NCBI GenBank assembly: GCA_902795935.1
Contig: CADBMS010000007.1
Location: 1-8,036 of the forward strand
Length of the DNA stretch: 8,036 nt
From: an uncultured Methanobrevibacter sp.
GTDB taxonomy: Archaea; Methanobacteriota; Methanobacteria; Methanobacteriales; Methanobacteriaceae
Direction: 5' to 3'
Shown in pieces: positions 1 through 5,812 of this stretch. The translations under genes were made by a program, and so were the position numbers. Numbering within the stretch: position 1 is the stretch's first letter; the number at the start of each line of letters is the position of its first letter. The notes below the pieces were generated by a model. It was given only the letters and a program-made list of their open reading frames with translations. It ran no database searches and was not told where the DNA came from.

Positions 1-87
1 GAACCAGACTCCTTAACACCATCACTAAAAACAGAACCCTTAACCTCATCCGATTCAACAACCGAACCAGACTCCTTAACACCATCA
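1..87 (-). repeat. 63-bp-period in-frame repeat at the left edge
   Basis: Positions 1-24 and 64-87 are identical over 24 bases, with a period of 63 bp, exactly 21 codons. On the minus strand both copies encode DGVKESG followed by Ser, and the intervening residues read SVVESDEVKGSVF, which partly echoes the same G/V/K/E/S pattern. The first copy is cut by the window edge, so the array probably continues further left. GC content here is visibly higher than in the rest of the gene, which fits a recently amplified block. Confidence 0.75.
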
Positions 88-1448
88 TTAATATGCTTTT
101 TATTATGTTTTTCCGCATACGAATTAGTATTATTTGATTTAATTCTTAATGATTTAGATTTTAGTTCATCATGATTTTCAGAAGTTTCGTTTGTATTTGA
201 TCCTACTTTAAATCCAAAAAATGATTTAATCCGAGTATTTTCTTTATTTTCTATTTTTTCAGCATTAGTTATATTTTTAATTTCATCGATACGATTTTGT
301 GAAACAGTTGTTTCTTCAACATTATCAATTTTATTTTTTGAAATTTTTTTTTCTTTTAAATCATCTATTTTAAGTATAGAAACTGATTCTCCCATAGCGT
401 TAGATATTGCCTTAGAAACCTCTTTAGAACTAACATGTATATCTTCCTTTGGTTTAGGTTTAGGTGATTTGGAATCTAATAAAGATGATATTTCTTTGAT
501 TGAAATTGGTTTTTTATCAATTTTAGGTTTAAGAATGTCTTCAGAATTGACAATAATACTTTCTTTAAGTTTTGGTCTTTCATTTTTATTCTTAGGTTTT
601 TCAGTGCTAGATTCCTTTGTATTTTTATTAGATGCAGATATTTCTTCTTCAATTTCAATTATTTGTTCATCACCAGAAACAGACTCAGCAACAAGAACGT
701 TTCCATCTAAATCATTAGAAGAAATTAAAACATCATCAACAATAGAATTACCATTAGTTTCTAGTTCATTGAGTTGTTTTTGTTCATGTTTTAAAGTTTC
801 TTTTGGTTTTGTTTTTTTAGAAAAAGTTGAAATTATTGATTGAATGCGTTCTTTTTTATTATCATTATGCTTTTCTATTTCTTCAGAGGAATTATTATCA
901 ATTGTTGACTTTTTATCCGGTTTAACATATTTTAATTTTTCAATAGTTTCAGATTCCTCTTTTTTATTGTCTTCAATAATAACTTCTTTTTTAGAAGTAG
1001 GATCTGTGATAAATTTTTTAATTAATTGTTTATCTTCATGATTATTCAATTTAGGCCTATTGATTCTTTCTTCTGAAATTTCAGCATCCTCTGGTTTTAA
1101 ATATTTTTTAAGAAGGGATTTATCTTCTTCTTTATAATCTGAAGATTGTTTTAAAACTTCATTAGGTTTAGATTGTGTAATGTATTTATGTATTATTTGT
1201 TTATCTGTAACTTTTGATGATTCACTAACAAATTCAACTTTTTCTTTTGAAGGTGTTTGGTTAGAGTAAGGTTTTGTATTACCTTGCATCCTACGTATTC
1301 TTTCTATAACTTCAATAGATTCTAATTTTTCCTGATAATCTTTTTTAAGGGATTTATAATCTTTTTTAGATATTTGTCTATTTTCTAATTTAATATCTAA
1401 CTCCCGAAGATTCCTTAAAATTTGTTCCTTATTGTTAAACTTAATCAC
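1..1448 (-). CDS. Large charged low-complexity protein, C-terminus beyond the window (partial)
   Basis: Minus-strand frame with no stop codon from 1448 to the left edge, giving at least 482 codons; I checked every in-frame triplet. It has no stop inside the window, so its C-terminus is unseen. Residues 8-56 look like a charged helical hairpin or coiled coil, with the pattern LRELDIKLENRQISKKDY then LKKDYQEKLESIEVIERIRR, reminiscent of SHOCT-like short helical domains. Residues 82-90, 109-117 and 139-147 carry a degenerate motif DK-x-[IL]-[IL]-x-K-[YF]-[IL]. The rest is rich in Lys, Glu, Ser, Asp, Asn and Ile, with a PKPKPK stretch, and is probably disordered. No signal peptide or membrane segment is visible, so the seen part is probably cytoplasmic. 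The start is uncertain: GTG at 1448 is the only conventional start before an in-frame TAG at 1470-1468, but it lies inside the GAGGTGAT motif. Upstream it is divergent from the 1853 gene. I do not recognise the family; a scaffold-like role would be speculation. The reality of the frame is well supported, the function unknown. Confidence 0.85.
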   Translation of the reverse strand, partial: MIKFNNKEQILRNLRELDIKLENRQISKKDYKSLKKDYQEKLESIEVIERIRRMQGNTKPYSNQTPSKEKVEFVSESSKVTDKQIIHKYITQSKPNEVLKQSSDYKEEDKSLLKKYLKPEDAEISEERINRPKLNNHEDKQLIKKFITDPTSKKEVIIEDNKKEESETIEKLKYVKPDKKSTIDNNSSEEIEKHNDNKKERIQSIISTFSKKTKPKETLKHEQKQLNELETNGNSIVDDVLISSNDLDGNVLVAESVSGDEQIIEIEEEISASNKNTKESSTEKPKNKNERPKLKESIIVNSEDILKPKIDKKPISIKEISSLLDSKSPKPKPKEDIHVSSKEVSKAISNAMGESVSILKIDDLKEKKISKNKIDNVEETTVSQNRIDEIKNITNAEKIENKENTRIKSFFGFKVGSNTNETSENHDELKSKSLRIKSNNTNSYAEKHNKKHINDGVKESGSVVESDEVKGSVFSDGVKESG

Positions 1449-1488
1449 CTCAATACACTTTATATAAACCTAGAATCTCTTATGAATG

Positions 1489-1496
1489 ATATATTT
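1489..1496 (-). promoter_or_regulatory. Candidate TATA box for the left-hand gene
   Basis: On the minus strand the sequence reads AAACAAATATATC, with AAATATAT as the TATA element and an A-rich BRE-like stretch before it. Transcription would begin about 25 bases downstream, near 1466, leaving a leader of roughly 18 bases before GTG at 1448. A second TTTATATAA lies at about 1459-1468 but is too close to the start to serve. AT-richness makes chance matches common. Confidence 0.35.
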
Positions 1497-1798
1497 GTTT
1501 TAATATTATTTAAAATATTCTTTAAAACTATACTTATCTTACATTCGAATCTATAAAAAATAATAATTACCTAAACCTTTTTTGAGGGTAGAAATTCTGT
1601 TTTTGTTAGATTAATATGGATTTTGTAAAATGTAACAATAGTTATATAAAATAAATTTTAATGTGTGAATTTTTATTAAATAAGATCATCACATATGCTA
1701 TTTTTAGTTTTATGCTAATAATTAACTATTTTATATTTAAATTTGTTTCTTTGCTATGTAATTATTAGGATTTTGCTATATAGAAATAATTGATTAAA

Positions 1799-1807
1799 TT
1801 TATATAT
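1799..1807 (+). promoter_or_regulatory. Candidate TATA box for the split-barrel gene
   Basis: TTTATATAT preceded by A/T-rich sequence. A start point about 25 bases downstream (near 1829) leaves a short leader that includes the ribosome binding site GGTGAT at 1844-1849, three bases before ATG at 1853. The geometry fits archaeal promoters. Confidence 0.5.
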
Positions 1808-1852
1808 TATATTTTTAATAAAAAAAGAATAATATTGTTTAAAGGTGATAAT

Positions 1853-2266
1853 ATGGCATTGGAAGGTGCAGAAAGAATAGAAGAATTTTTAAATGATGCA
1901 AATGTATGTTATTTAGCAACTGTAGATGGAGATAAACCTAAAAATAGGCCTTTAGGTTTTCATTTACTAAAAGATGGTAAAATTTATTTTGGAGTAGGTA
2001 ATCATAAAGAGGTTTATAAACAAATGGAAAATAATCCTAATGTGGAACTTGTAGCTCTTGTAGAGACTGATTTTCTCAGATACTATGGAAAAGTAGTCTT
2101 TGAAGAAAGTTATGAATTTGCTGAAAGTATTGTTGCTGAAAGTGAATTTTTACAAGGAATTTATAATGATGAAACTGGTTATAAATTAGCAATATTTCAT
2201 TTAGAAGAAGCTACTGCTGAAATTCGCAATATAACTGGTGAAATTTTAGAATCTTATAATTTTTAA
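1853..2266 (+). CDS. Pyridoxamine 5'-phosphate oxidase-like FMN/F420 split-barrel protein
   Basis: A 137-aa protein, the usual length of the small single-domain PNPOx-like family. The N-terminal pattern ANVCYLATVDGDKPKNRPLG followed by DGKIYFGVGNHKEVYKQM and NPNVELVAL is typical of this flavin (FMN) or F420-binding split-barrel fold: a strand with ATVDGDxPxxRP, then the cofactor-phosphate-contacting stretch. Such proteins are cytoplasmic dimers. In methanogens most are uncharacterised and are more likely redox or flavin-binding proteins than true vitamin B6 oxidases, so the substrate is unknown. The start is ATG at 1853, chosen because GGTGAT sits at 1844-1849; an in-frame TTG at 1790 would add 21 unlikely residues (MIKFIYYIFNKKR...) and lies upstream of the TATA box. 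It appears to be a single-gene transcript, with T-rich sequence after the stop and a separate promoter for the next gene. Confidence 0.88.
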   Translation: MALEGAERIEEFLNDANVCYLATVDGDKPKNRPLGFHLLKDGKIYFGVGNHKEVYKQMENNPNVELVALVETDFLRYYGKVVFEESYEFAESIVAESEFLQGIYNDETGYKLAIFHLEEATAEIRNITGEILESYNF

Positions 2267-2274
2267 ATATTTAC

Positions 2275-2288
2275 TCCTTTTTATTTTA
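2275..2288 (+). terminator. T-rich putative terminator
   Basis: Just after the stop at 2266, T-runs (CTCCTTTTTATTTTAT) with no strong hairpin resemble the U-tract termination signals used by archaeal RNA polymerase. In such AT-rich DNA the specificity is low. Confidence 0.35.
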
Positions 2289-2395
2289 TGAAGCTTATGT
2301 CCTATTTATTTATATTAATTCTTGTTAATTCTAACAACTTAAAATGAATTAGATTAATTAATTGTAATGTTTAATATTTTTAATAGTGATTATTT

Positions 2396-2408
2396 TTTAA
2401 ATTAATAT
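2396..2408 (+). promoter_or_regulatory. Candidate TATA region for the dihydrouridine synthase gene
   Basis: The stretch TTTAAATTAATAT lies 40-50 bases before ATG at 2449, giving a predicted start near 2425-2430. The ribosome binding site is weak: GAGG at 2431-2434 is 14 bases before the ATG, longer than usual. Chance occurrence of A/T stretches limits confidence. Confidence 0.3.
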
Positions 2409-2448
2409 CTAGAATAAAAAGTTAATATTTGAGGTTTGGGATTTTATT

Positions 2449-3441
2449 ATGAAATGGAAAATTTCTAATATCAAAATTGATAATCAAGTCGTTTTAGCCC
2501 CTATGGCCGGAGTATGTGACTCAGCATTTAGAAGTATTATAAAATCTATGGGATGTGGACTTATCGGAACTGAAATGGTATCTGATAAGGGAGTTATGTA
2601 TGACAATTATAGAACAAAAGAAATGTTATATATGACTGATTATGAAAGACCAATATCTCAGCAAATATTTGGATCTGATATTGAATCTTTTAAAATCGCA
2701 TCAAAACGTATCTATGAATACATGCGACCAGACATTATTGATATTAATATGGGTTGTCCAGTACCAAAAGTAGCTTTAAGATCACAAGCAGGGAGTGCAT
2801 TACTTAAAAATCCTAGTAAAGTACGAGATATTGTTAAAAATGTTGTTGATAGCGTTCCAATACCAGTTACTGTTAAGATTAGAAGTGGTTGGGATAATGA
2901 TAATATTAATGCTGTTGAAATAGCTAAATTTATTGAAGATGCTGGTGCATCTGCTATTACAATCCATCCCCGCACCAAAGTTCAGGAGTATAGTGGTGTT
3001 GCTGATTGGTCTATTATTAAAAATATTAAAAATGAGATATCAATACCAGTTATTGGTAACGGAGATATTAAATCATGTTATGATGCTAAAAAAATGCTTG
3101 ATTATACTGGTTGTGATGCAATTATGATTGGAAGGGGTGTGCTTGGTAATCCTTGGTTAATTAAAGAATGTGTTAATTACCTCGATAATGGCATTAAACC
3201 TAGCAAAATTAGTATTGATGATAAAATTAACATGATTAAAAAACATACAGAATTACTTATTAATATTAAACCTGAAAAAGTAGCAATTACTAAAATGAGA
3301 AGCCATACTGCATATTATATAAAAAACTTACATAAAAGTGTTGAAATTAAAAAAAAGATTTTTCAATTAAATACTAAAGAAGAATTATTTAATTTATTAG
3401 ACGAATATTTAGAATTTTTAAAAAATTGTCAATATAATTGA
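2449..3441 (+). CDS. tRNA-dihydrouridine synthase (DusB-like)
   Basis: A 330-aa flavoenzyme that reduces specific uridines in tRNA to dihydrouridine using FMN and a reduced nicotinamide cofactor; it acts in the cytoplasm on tRNA. All family landmarks are present in order on a TIM barrel: LAPMAG at residues 16-21 (FMN site), INMGCPVPKV at 99-108 with the expected catalytic Cys103, GSALLKNP at 115-122, VKIRSGWD at 142-149 with FMN-contacting Lys143, IHPRT at 172-176 with His173, GNGDI at 203-207 and IGRGVLGNPW at 227-236, both phosphate-binding. A C-terminal helical tRNA-binding part follows to residue 330, so the length is normal and the gene looks intact. ATG at 2449 places VVLAPMAG about 13 residues in, as usual for the family. 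The stop lies only 4 bp from the stop of the convergent gene at 3446-3994. Which tRNA position it modifies cannot be told from the sequence. Confidence 0.95.
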   Translation: MKWKISNIKIDNQVVLAPMAGVCDSAFRSIIKSMGCGLIGTEMVSDKGVMYDNYRTKEMLYMTDYERPISQQIFGSDIESFKIASKRIYEYMRPDIIDINMGCPVPKVALRSQAGSALLKNPSKVRDIVKNVVDSVPIPVTVKIRSGWDNDNINAVEIAKFIEDAGASAITIHPRTKVQEYSGVADWSIIKNIKNEISIPVIGNGDIKSCYDAKKMLDYTGCDAIMIGRGVLGNPWLIKECVNYLDNGIKPSKISIDDKINMIKKHTELLINIKPEKVAITKMRSHTAYYIKNLHKSVEIKKKIFQLNTKEELFNLLDEYLEFLKNCQYN

Positions 3442-3445
3442 TTAA

Positions 3446-3994
3446 TTAAAAATCTAATTGTTCTGCAATGCATAATTTACAAACTGCGTTTGGTGAATCA
3501 ATATTAGCTTCTTTAACAGGACAATAGTAAATTCCATTTTTTTCTTCTACTTTAAGAGATCCTGGAAATAGGGTTCCTACCGGATGAATTGGTTCTTCTA
3601 GTATAAACGTGGTGTAAAGTGAAACTATTGAATATAATAATGAGAATTTACTTTTTAATTCACTAGATTCATTTTTTTGATAATCTTGTAGTTTTGCAAT
3701 TGCTTCGATAAATTCATTTTTGTCAATGTTTCCATCATAATATTTTTTATTATCACAAATTTCTTTTACACGACATAAAAAGTATTTAACATAAACTTTA
3801 TTAGTTTCTTCACGATATTTTCTTTGAACATATCTGCTTTCATGATGCATATCTGCCGATATTAACATTAAATCAAAAACAGATATTGTTTCTGAGTGTT
3901 TCTTTAAAACCTTTAAAAGTGCCTGTTTAGATGCTGTTGATTCTCCAGTTACAACCGTTTCAAAATCATCATACATTTCTAAGTGTTTAGTCAT
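3446..3994 (-). CDS. DUF2115/UPF0305 family archaeal protein of unknown function
   Basis: A 182-aa soluble protein without signal peptide or membrane segment. The C-terminal signature EEPIHPVGTLFPG (residues 133-145), IYYCPVK (155-161) and CKLCIAEQ (172-179) matches my memory of the DUF2115/UPF0305 family, found mainly in methanogenic archaea and not functionally assigned. Three cysteines (158, 172, 175), two of them in a CxxC arrangement, suggest a possible metal site, which is inference. The N-terminal two thirds is predicted mostly helical, with HH at residues 50-51 in DMHHESRYVQRKY. ATG at 3994 is supported by GGTGAA at 4006-4001 on the minus strand, six bases upstream. The gene converges with the dihydrouridine synthase gene at a 4-bp gap, so any terminator for either must lie inside the other. 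No operon partner is visible. Confidence 0.8.
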   Translation of the reverse strand: MTKHLEMYDDFETVVTGESTASKQALLKVLKKHSETISVFDLMLISADMHHESRYVQRKYREETNKVYVKYFLCRVKEICDNKKYYDGNIDKNEFIEAIAKLQDYQKNESSELKSKFSLLYSIVSLYTTFILEEPIHPVGTLFPGSLKVEEKNGIYYCPVKEANIDSPNAVCKLCIAEQLDF

Positions 3995-4032
3995 GATTTA
4001 TTCACCGAATGCAAAAATATAATTAGGACTCT

Positions 4033-4052
4033 GAATTTTTTGTTAAAAATTC
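4033..4052. promoter_or_regulatory. Perfect 8-bp inverted repeat upstream of the DUF2115 gene
   Basis: GAATTTTT at 4033-4040 and AAAAATTC at 4045-4052 are exact reverse complements around the loop TGTT. The element sits 39-58 bp upstream of the minus-strand start codon, where an operator would be expected. In DNA this AT-rich, an 8-bp match of this kind is expected about once per window by chance, so a function is only possible. Confidence 0.25.
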
Positions 4053-4375
4053 GACATAATTTTTTATTTTTATGAATTAAAGTATTACTTATAGTTCTTA
4101 AATACTTTAATATAATTGAGTTTTGAATAATAATTATTTATAAAATTTTTCACTATATCCTATGAAAGTTTATTAAAACTTTAAATAGAATCTAAATATA
4201 TTAAATATCAAAATATATGATAACATTTGTTGTTGGAAACCACAGGAAAATTGAATTTTAATTTTAAAATAAGAATATGTAAAAATTATACAAAATTAAA
4301 AATTTAATTATCTGAAATGTAAAATAGTTACATTTAAGCATTAAACTATGAAAATCTAATATGATACGTTATGCG

Positions 4376-4387
4376 AATATGCATATT
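4376..4387. promoter_or_regulatory. 12-bp palindrome upstream of the acyltransferase promoter
   Basis: AATATGCATATT is a perfect palindrome that ends 13 bp before the putative TATA box at 4401. The position would suit an activator or a BRE-adjacent operator. Short A/T palindromes are common here, so this is a weak call. Confidence 0.2.
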
Positions 4388-4400
4388 TTGTAAAGTAGGA

Positions 4401-4410
4401 TATTATAAAT
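4401..4410 (+). promoter_or_regulatory. TATA box of the acyltransferase gene (leaderless start)
   Basis: TATTATAAAT is centred about 30 bp before ATG at 4436. Archaeal transcription starts roughly 25 bp after the TATA centre, which places the start within a few bases of the ATG. No Shine-Dalgarno-like sequence precedes the ATG (ACTTGTTTTA), so a leaderless or near-leaderless mRNA is the simplest reading. Confidence 0.45.
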
Positions 4411-4435
4411 AATATTTAATTAAATACTTGTTTTA

Positions 4436-5545
4436 ATGAATGAATTTAGTATGAAAAATAGGATTTTTTACTATGATATGGTAAGAACATTTGCTATTTT
4501 TTCTGTAATTGCTTGTCATACTTTTGCTTTTGCAGTTGTTAAATCTGATATTTTTAATACAGGTTTTTGGTATTATGCTATAATATTAAATACTTTAAGA
4601 GATATTGGTGTTCCATTATTTGTAATTATTAGTGGAAGTTTATTATTAAATAGATGTGAATCATTATTTAAGTTCACTAAAAAAAGAATTAAAAGAGTAC
4701 TTGTACCTTATTTATTTTGGCTCATTATATTCATATTATTCACAACAATATGTAATTATATTGGATACACATCTCCCGTTAAATTTGATTCTTTACTAGA
4801 ATTACTATTTAAAGTTATATCCATATCTCCAAAAGAAGGAGCGGTGTTTTTTTGGTTTGTTCCAATGATTTTAGTAGTGTATATACTAATATTCATTACA
4901 AATTATTTAAAAAAATACAATACCCATGTACTAAAATTTTCTTTAATAGGAAGTATTATAACAATTATTTTATTTAATATGGACTATTTACAGCTAAAAG
5001 AACCATTAATATTATATATTTTATATTTTATTTTTGCAGTTATTGGATATTATTTATCTAATATTGATTTTATTAAATTTATTAAACCTTTAAAAATCAA
5101 CAAAAATATATTAACATTTATTTTCTTAATTTTATTTATAATAGTTTATATAATAGAAATATTTGTTAATTCTCAGATGTCCATTAATTTAAATCATTAT
5201 TATTGTATTTCTCAATTTTCAATTTTAAATATAATAGCAGTGAGTAATATATTCCTATTTTTCAGATATTTTCCAGAAACTAGTGGTAAACTTAATAGAG
5301 TTTATACCCATTTATCTTCAAATAATATTGGAAAAATTATATATTCCATAAGTAGTTGTAGTTATGGGATTTATTTATCACATCAGATAATTAAGTTTTT
5401 ATTAATAAAATTTTTATCAATATTTAATTTAAATTTACCAATTTCATCAACAATTACATTAATATTAACATTAACAGTTTCTTGGTTGTTTATATTATTA
5501 TTAAGTAAAATTCCATATATTAATATCATATCTGGAGTAGTATAA
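4436..5545 (+). CDS. Acyltransferase 3 family integral membrane protein (probable O-acyltransferase)
   Basis: A 369-aa, very hydrophobic protein with about ten membrane segments, the normal size and topology of stand-alone acyltransferase-3 (OafA/WecH-type) proteins that acetylate or acylate extracellular sugars. The N-terminal hallmark is YYDMVRTFAIFSVIACHT at residues 12-29, containing the conserved Arg17-x10-His28 pair linked to acyl transfer. Further landmarks are GVPLFVIISGSLLL at 58-71, RIKRVLVPYLFW at 84-95, FFWFVPMILVVYI at 138-150 and SYGIYLSH at 309-316. In this setting, next to genes for secreted surface proteins, a role in modifying a cell-wall or surface glycan is likely, but the acceptor is unknown. 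ATG at 4436 lacks a ribosome binding site and fits a leaderless transcript; Met6 (4451) also lacks one. The gene is complete, and a 267-bp gap with its own promoter signals separates it from the next gene. Confidence 0.9.
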   Translation: MNEFSMKNRIFYYDMVRTFAIFSVIACHTFAFAVVKSDIFNTGFWYYAIILNTLRDIGVPLFVIISGSLLLNRCESLFKFTKKRIKRVLVPYLFWLIIFILFTTICNYIGYTSPVKFDSLLELLFKVISISPKEGAVFFWFVPMILVVYILIFITNYLKKYNTHVLKFSLIGSIITIILFNMDYLQLKEPLILYILYFIFAVIGYYLSNIDFIKFIKPLKINKNILTFIFLILFIIVYIIEIFVNSQMSINLNHYYCISQFSILNIIAVSNIFLFFRYFPETSGKLNRVYTHLSSNNIGKIIYSISSCSYGIYLSHQIIKFLLIKFLSIFNLNLPISSTITLILTLTVSWLFILLLSKIPYINIISGVV

Positions 5546-5730
5546 CTTAATAAAACAATGATAATTCATGAAAATTAAATAAATTTTAAATAAAATACAT
5601 ATTAATCGATTATTTTATTATAGTTTTTTACGAATTATTTTAATTTATAAACGTTATGATAATAATTATATATCGTTGTAACTATAAAATAGAAACAATT
5701 TGAATTAATATTTTATCACAAAAGATTAAA

Positions 5731-5745
5731 TTTATTTAAATTTAT
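5731..5745 (+). promoter_or_regulatory. Candidate TATA region for the beta-helix adhesin gene
   Basis: The A/T-only stretch TTTATTTAAATTTAT, preceded by AAAGATTAAA, lies 68-82 bp before the inferred start codon. Transcription would begin near 5757-5770, giving a leader of about 45-55 bases that carries the strong ribosome binding site at 5799-5805. Confidence 0.35.
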
Positions 5746-5749
5746 CCAA

Positions 5750-5764
5750 TTTAACTAAGTTAAA
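5750..5764. promoter_or_regulatory. 15-bp perfect palindrome at the predicted transcription start
   Basis: TTTAACTAAGTTAAA is symmetric with 7-bp arms around a central A. It lies just downstream of the TATA region and overlaps the predicted start point, the classic position for a repressor operator in archaea. Palindromes of this size do occur by chance in A/T-rich DNA. Confidence 0.3.
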
Positions 5765-5798
5765 GAAAATATTAGTCAATTTTTAATTAATTGTAACA

Positions 5799-5805
5799 GG
5801 AGGTG
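5799..5805 (+). promoter_or_regulatory. Strong ribosome binding site that points to a non-AUG start
   Basis: GGAGGTG matches the 3' end of 16S rRNA very well. Seven bases later comes ATC (5813-5815), in frame with the adhesin gene; no ATG, GTG or TTG lies within a usable distance. The first conventional start, GTG at 5852, is 46 bases away and would remove the signal-peptide n-region. Confidence 0.65.
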
Positions 5806-5812
5806 TAATAAA

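Larger units (their letters stand above)
1449..1852. other. Divergent intergenic region with four TWTGCTAW boxes
   Basis: This 404-bp gap separates two divergent genes and holds no supportable gene. It contains four similar 8-mers in the same orientation: TATGCTAT at 1694-1701, TATGCTAA at 1711-1718, TTTGCTAT at 1750-1757 and TTTGCTAT at 1772-1779. The last two are 22 bp apart, about two helical turns, and end about 20 bp before the TATA box of the 1853 gene. They could be operator half-sites, but no palindrome is evident and their role is inference. The remainder is A/T-rich sequence in which I see nothing. Confidence 0.3.
3995..4435. other. Divergent intergenic region
   Basis: This 441-bp gap lies between the DUF2115 gene (minus) and the acyltransferase gene (plus). 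It holds the ribosome binding site and probable promoters of the first gene, a perfect 8-bp inverted repeat at 4033-4052, a 12-bp palindrome at 4376-4387 and the TATA box of the second gene. I found no gene, tRNA or strongly structured RNA in the remaining A/T-rich sequence, roughly 4060-4370. Confidence 0.6.

Noticed and set aside
1..87. CRISPR array at the left edge
   Set aside because: The repeat is inside a coding frame, is codon-phased, and the intervening sequence resembles the same repeat rather than unique spacers.
476..658. Minus-strand 60-aa lysine-rich frame
   Set aside because: It is another frame within the same long minus-strand gene, with no start signal.
469..1041. Plus-strand frames at 469-843 and 844-1041 encoding Ser/Phe/Leu-rich peptides that look membrane-like
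   Set aside because: They are antisense shadows of the long minus-strand frame, whose Lys/Glu/Asp/Asn codons read as Phe/Leu/Ser/Ile on the other strand. No ribosome binding site supports them.
1541..1552. TTCGAATC resembling a tRNA T-loop
   Set aside because: No acceptor stem, D-arm or anticodon arm can be built around it.
1790..1852. Upstream TTG start for the split-barrel protein
   Set aside because: It precedes and overlaps the TATA box and adds residues not expected in the family; ATG at 1853 has a GGTGAT site three bases upstream.
2712..3127. Frames on either strand inside the dihydrouridine synthase gene (2712-2978 minus, 2933-3127 plus)
   Set aside because: They are shadows of a gene with all family motifs intact.
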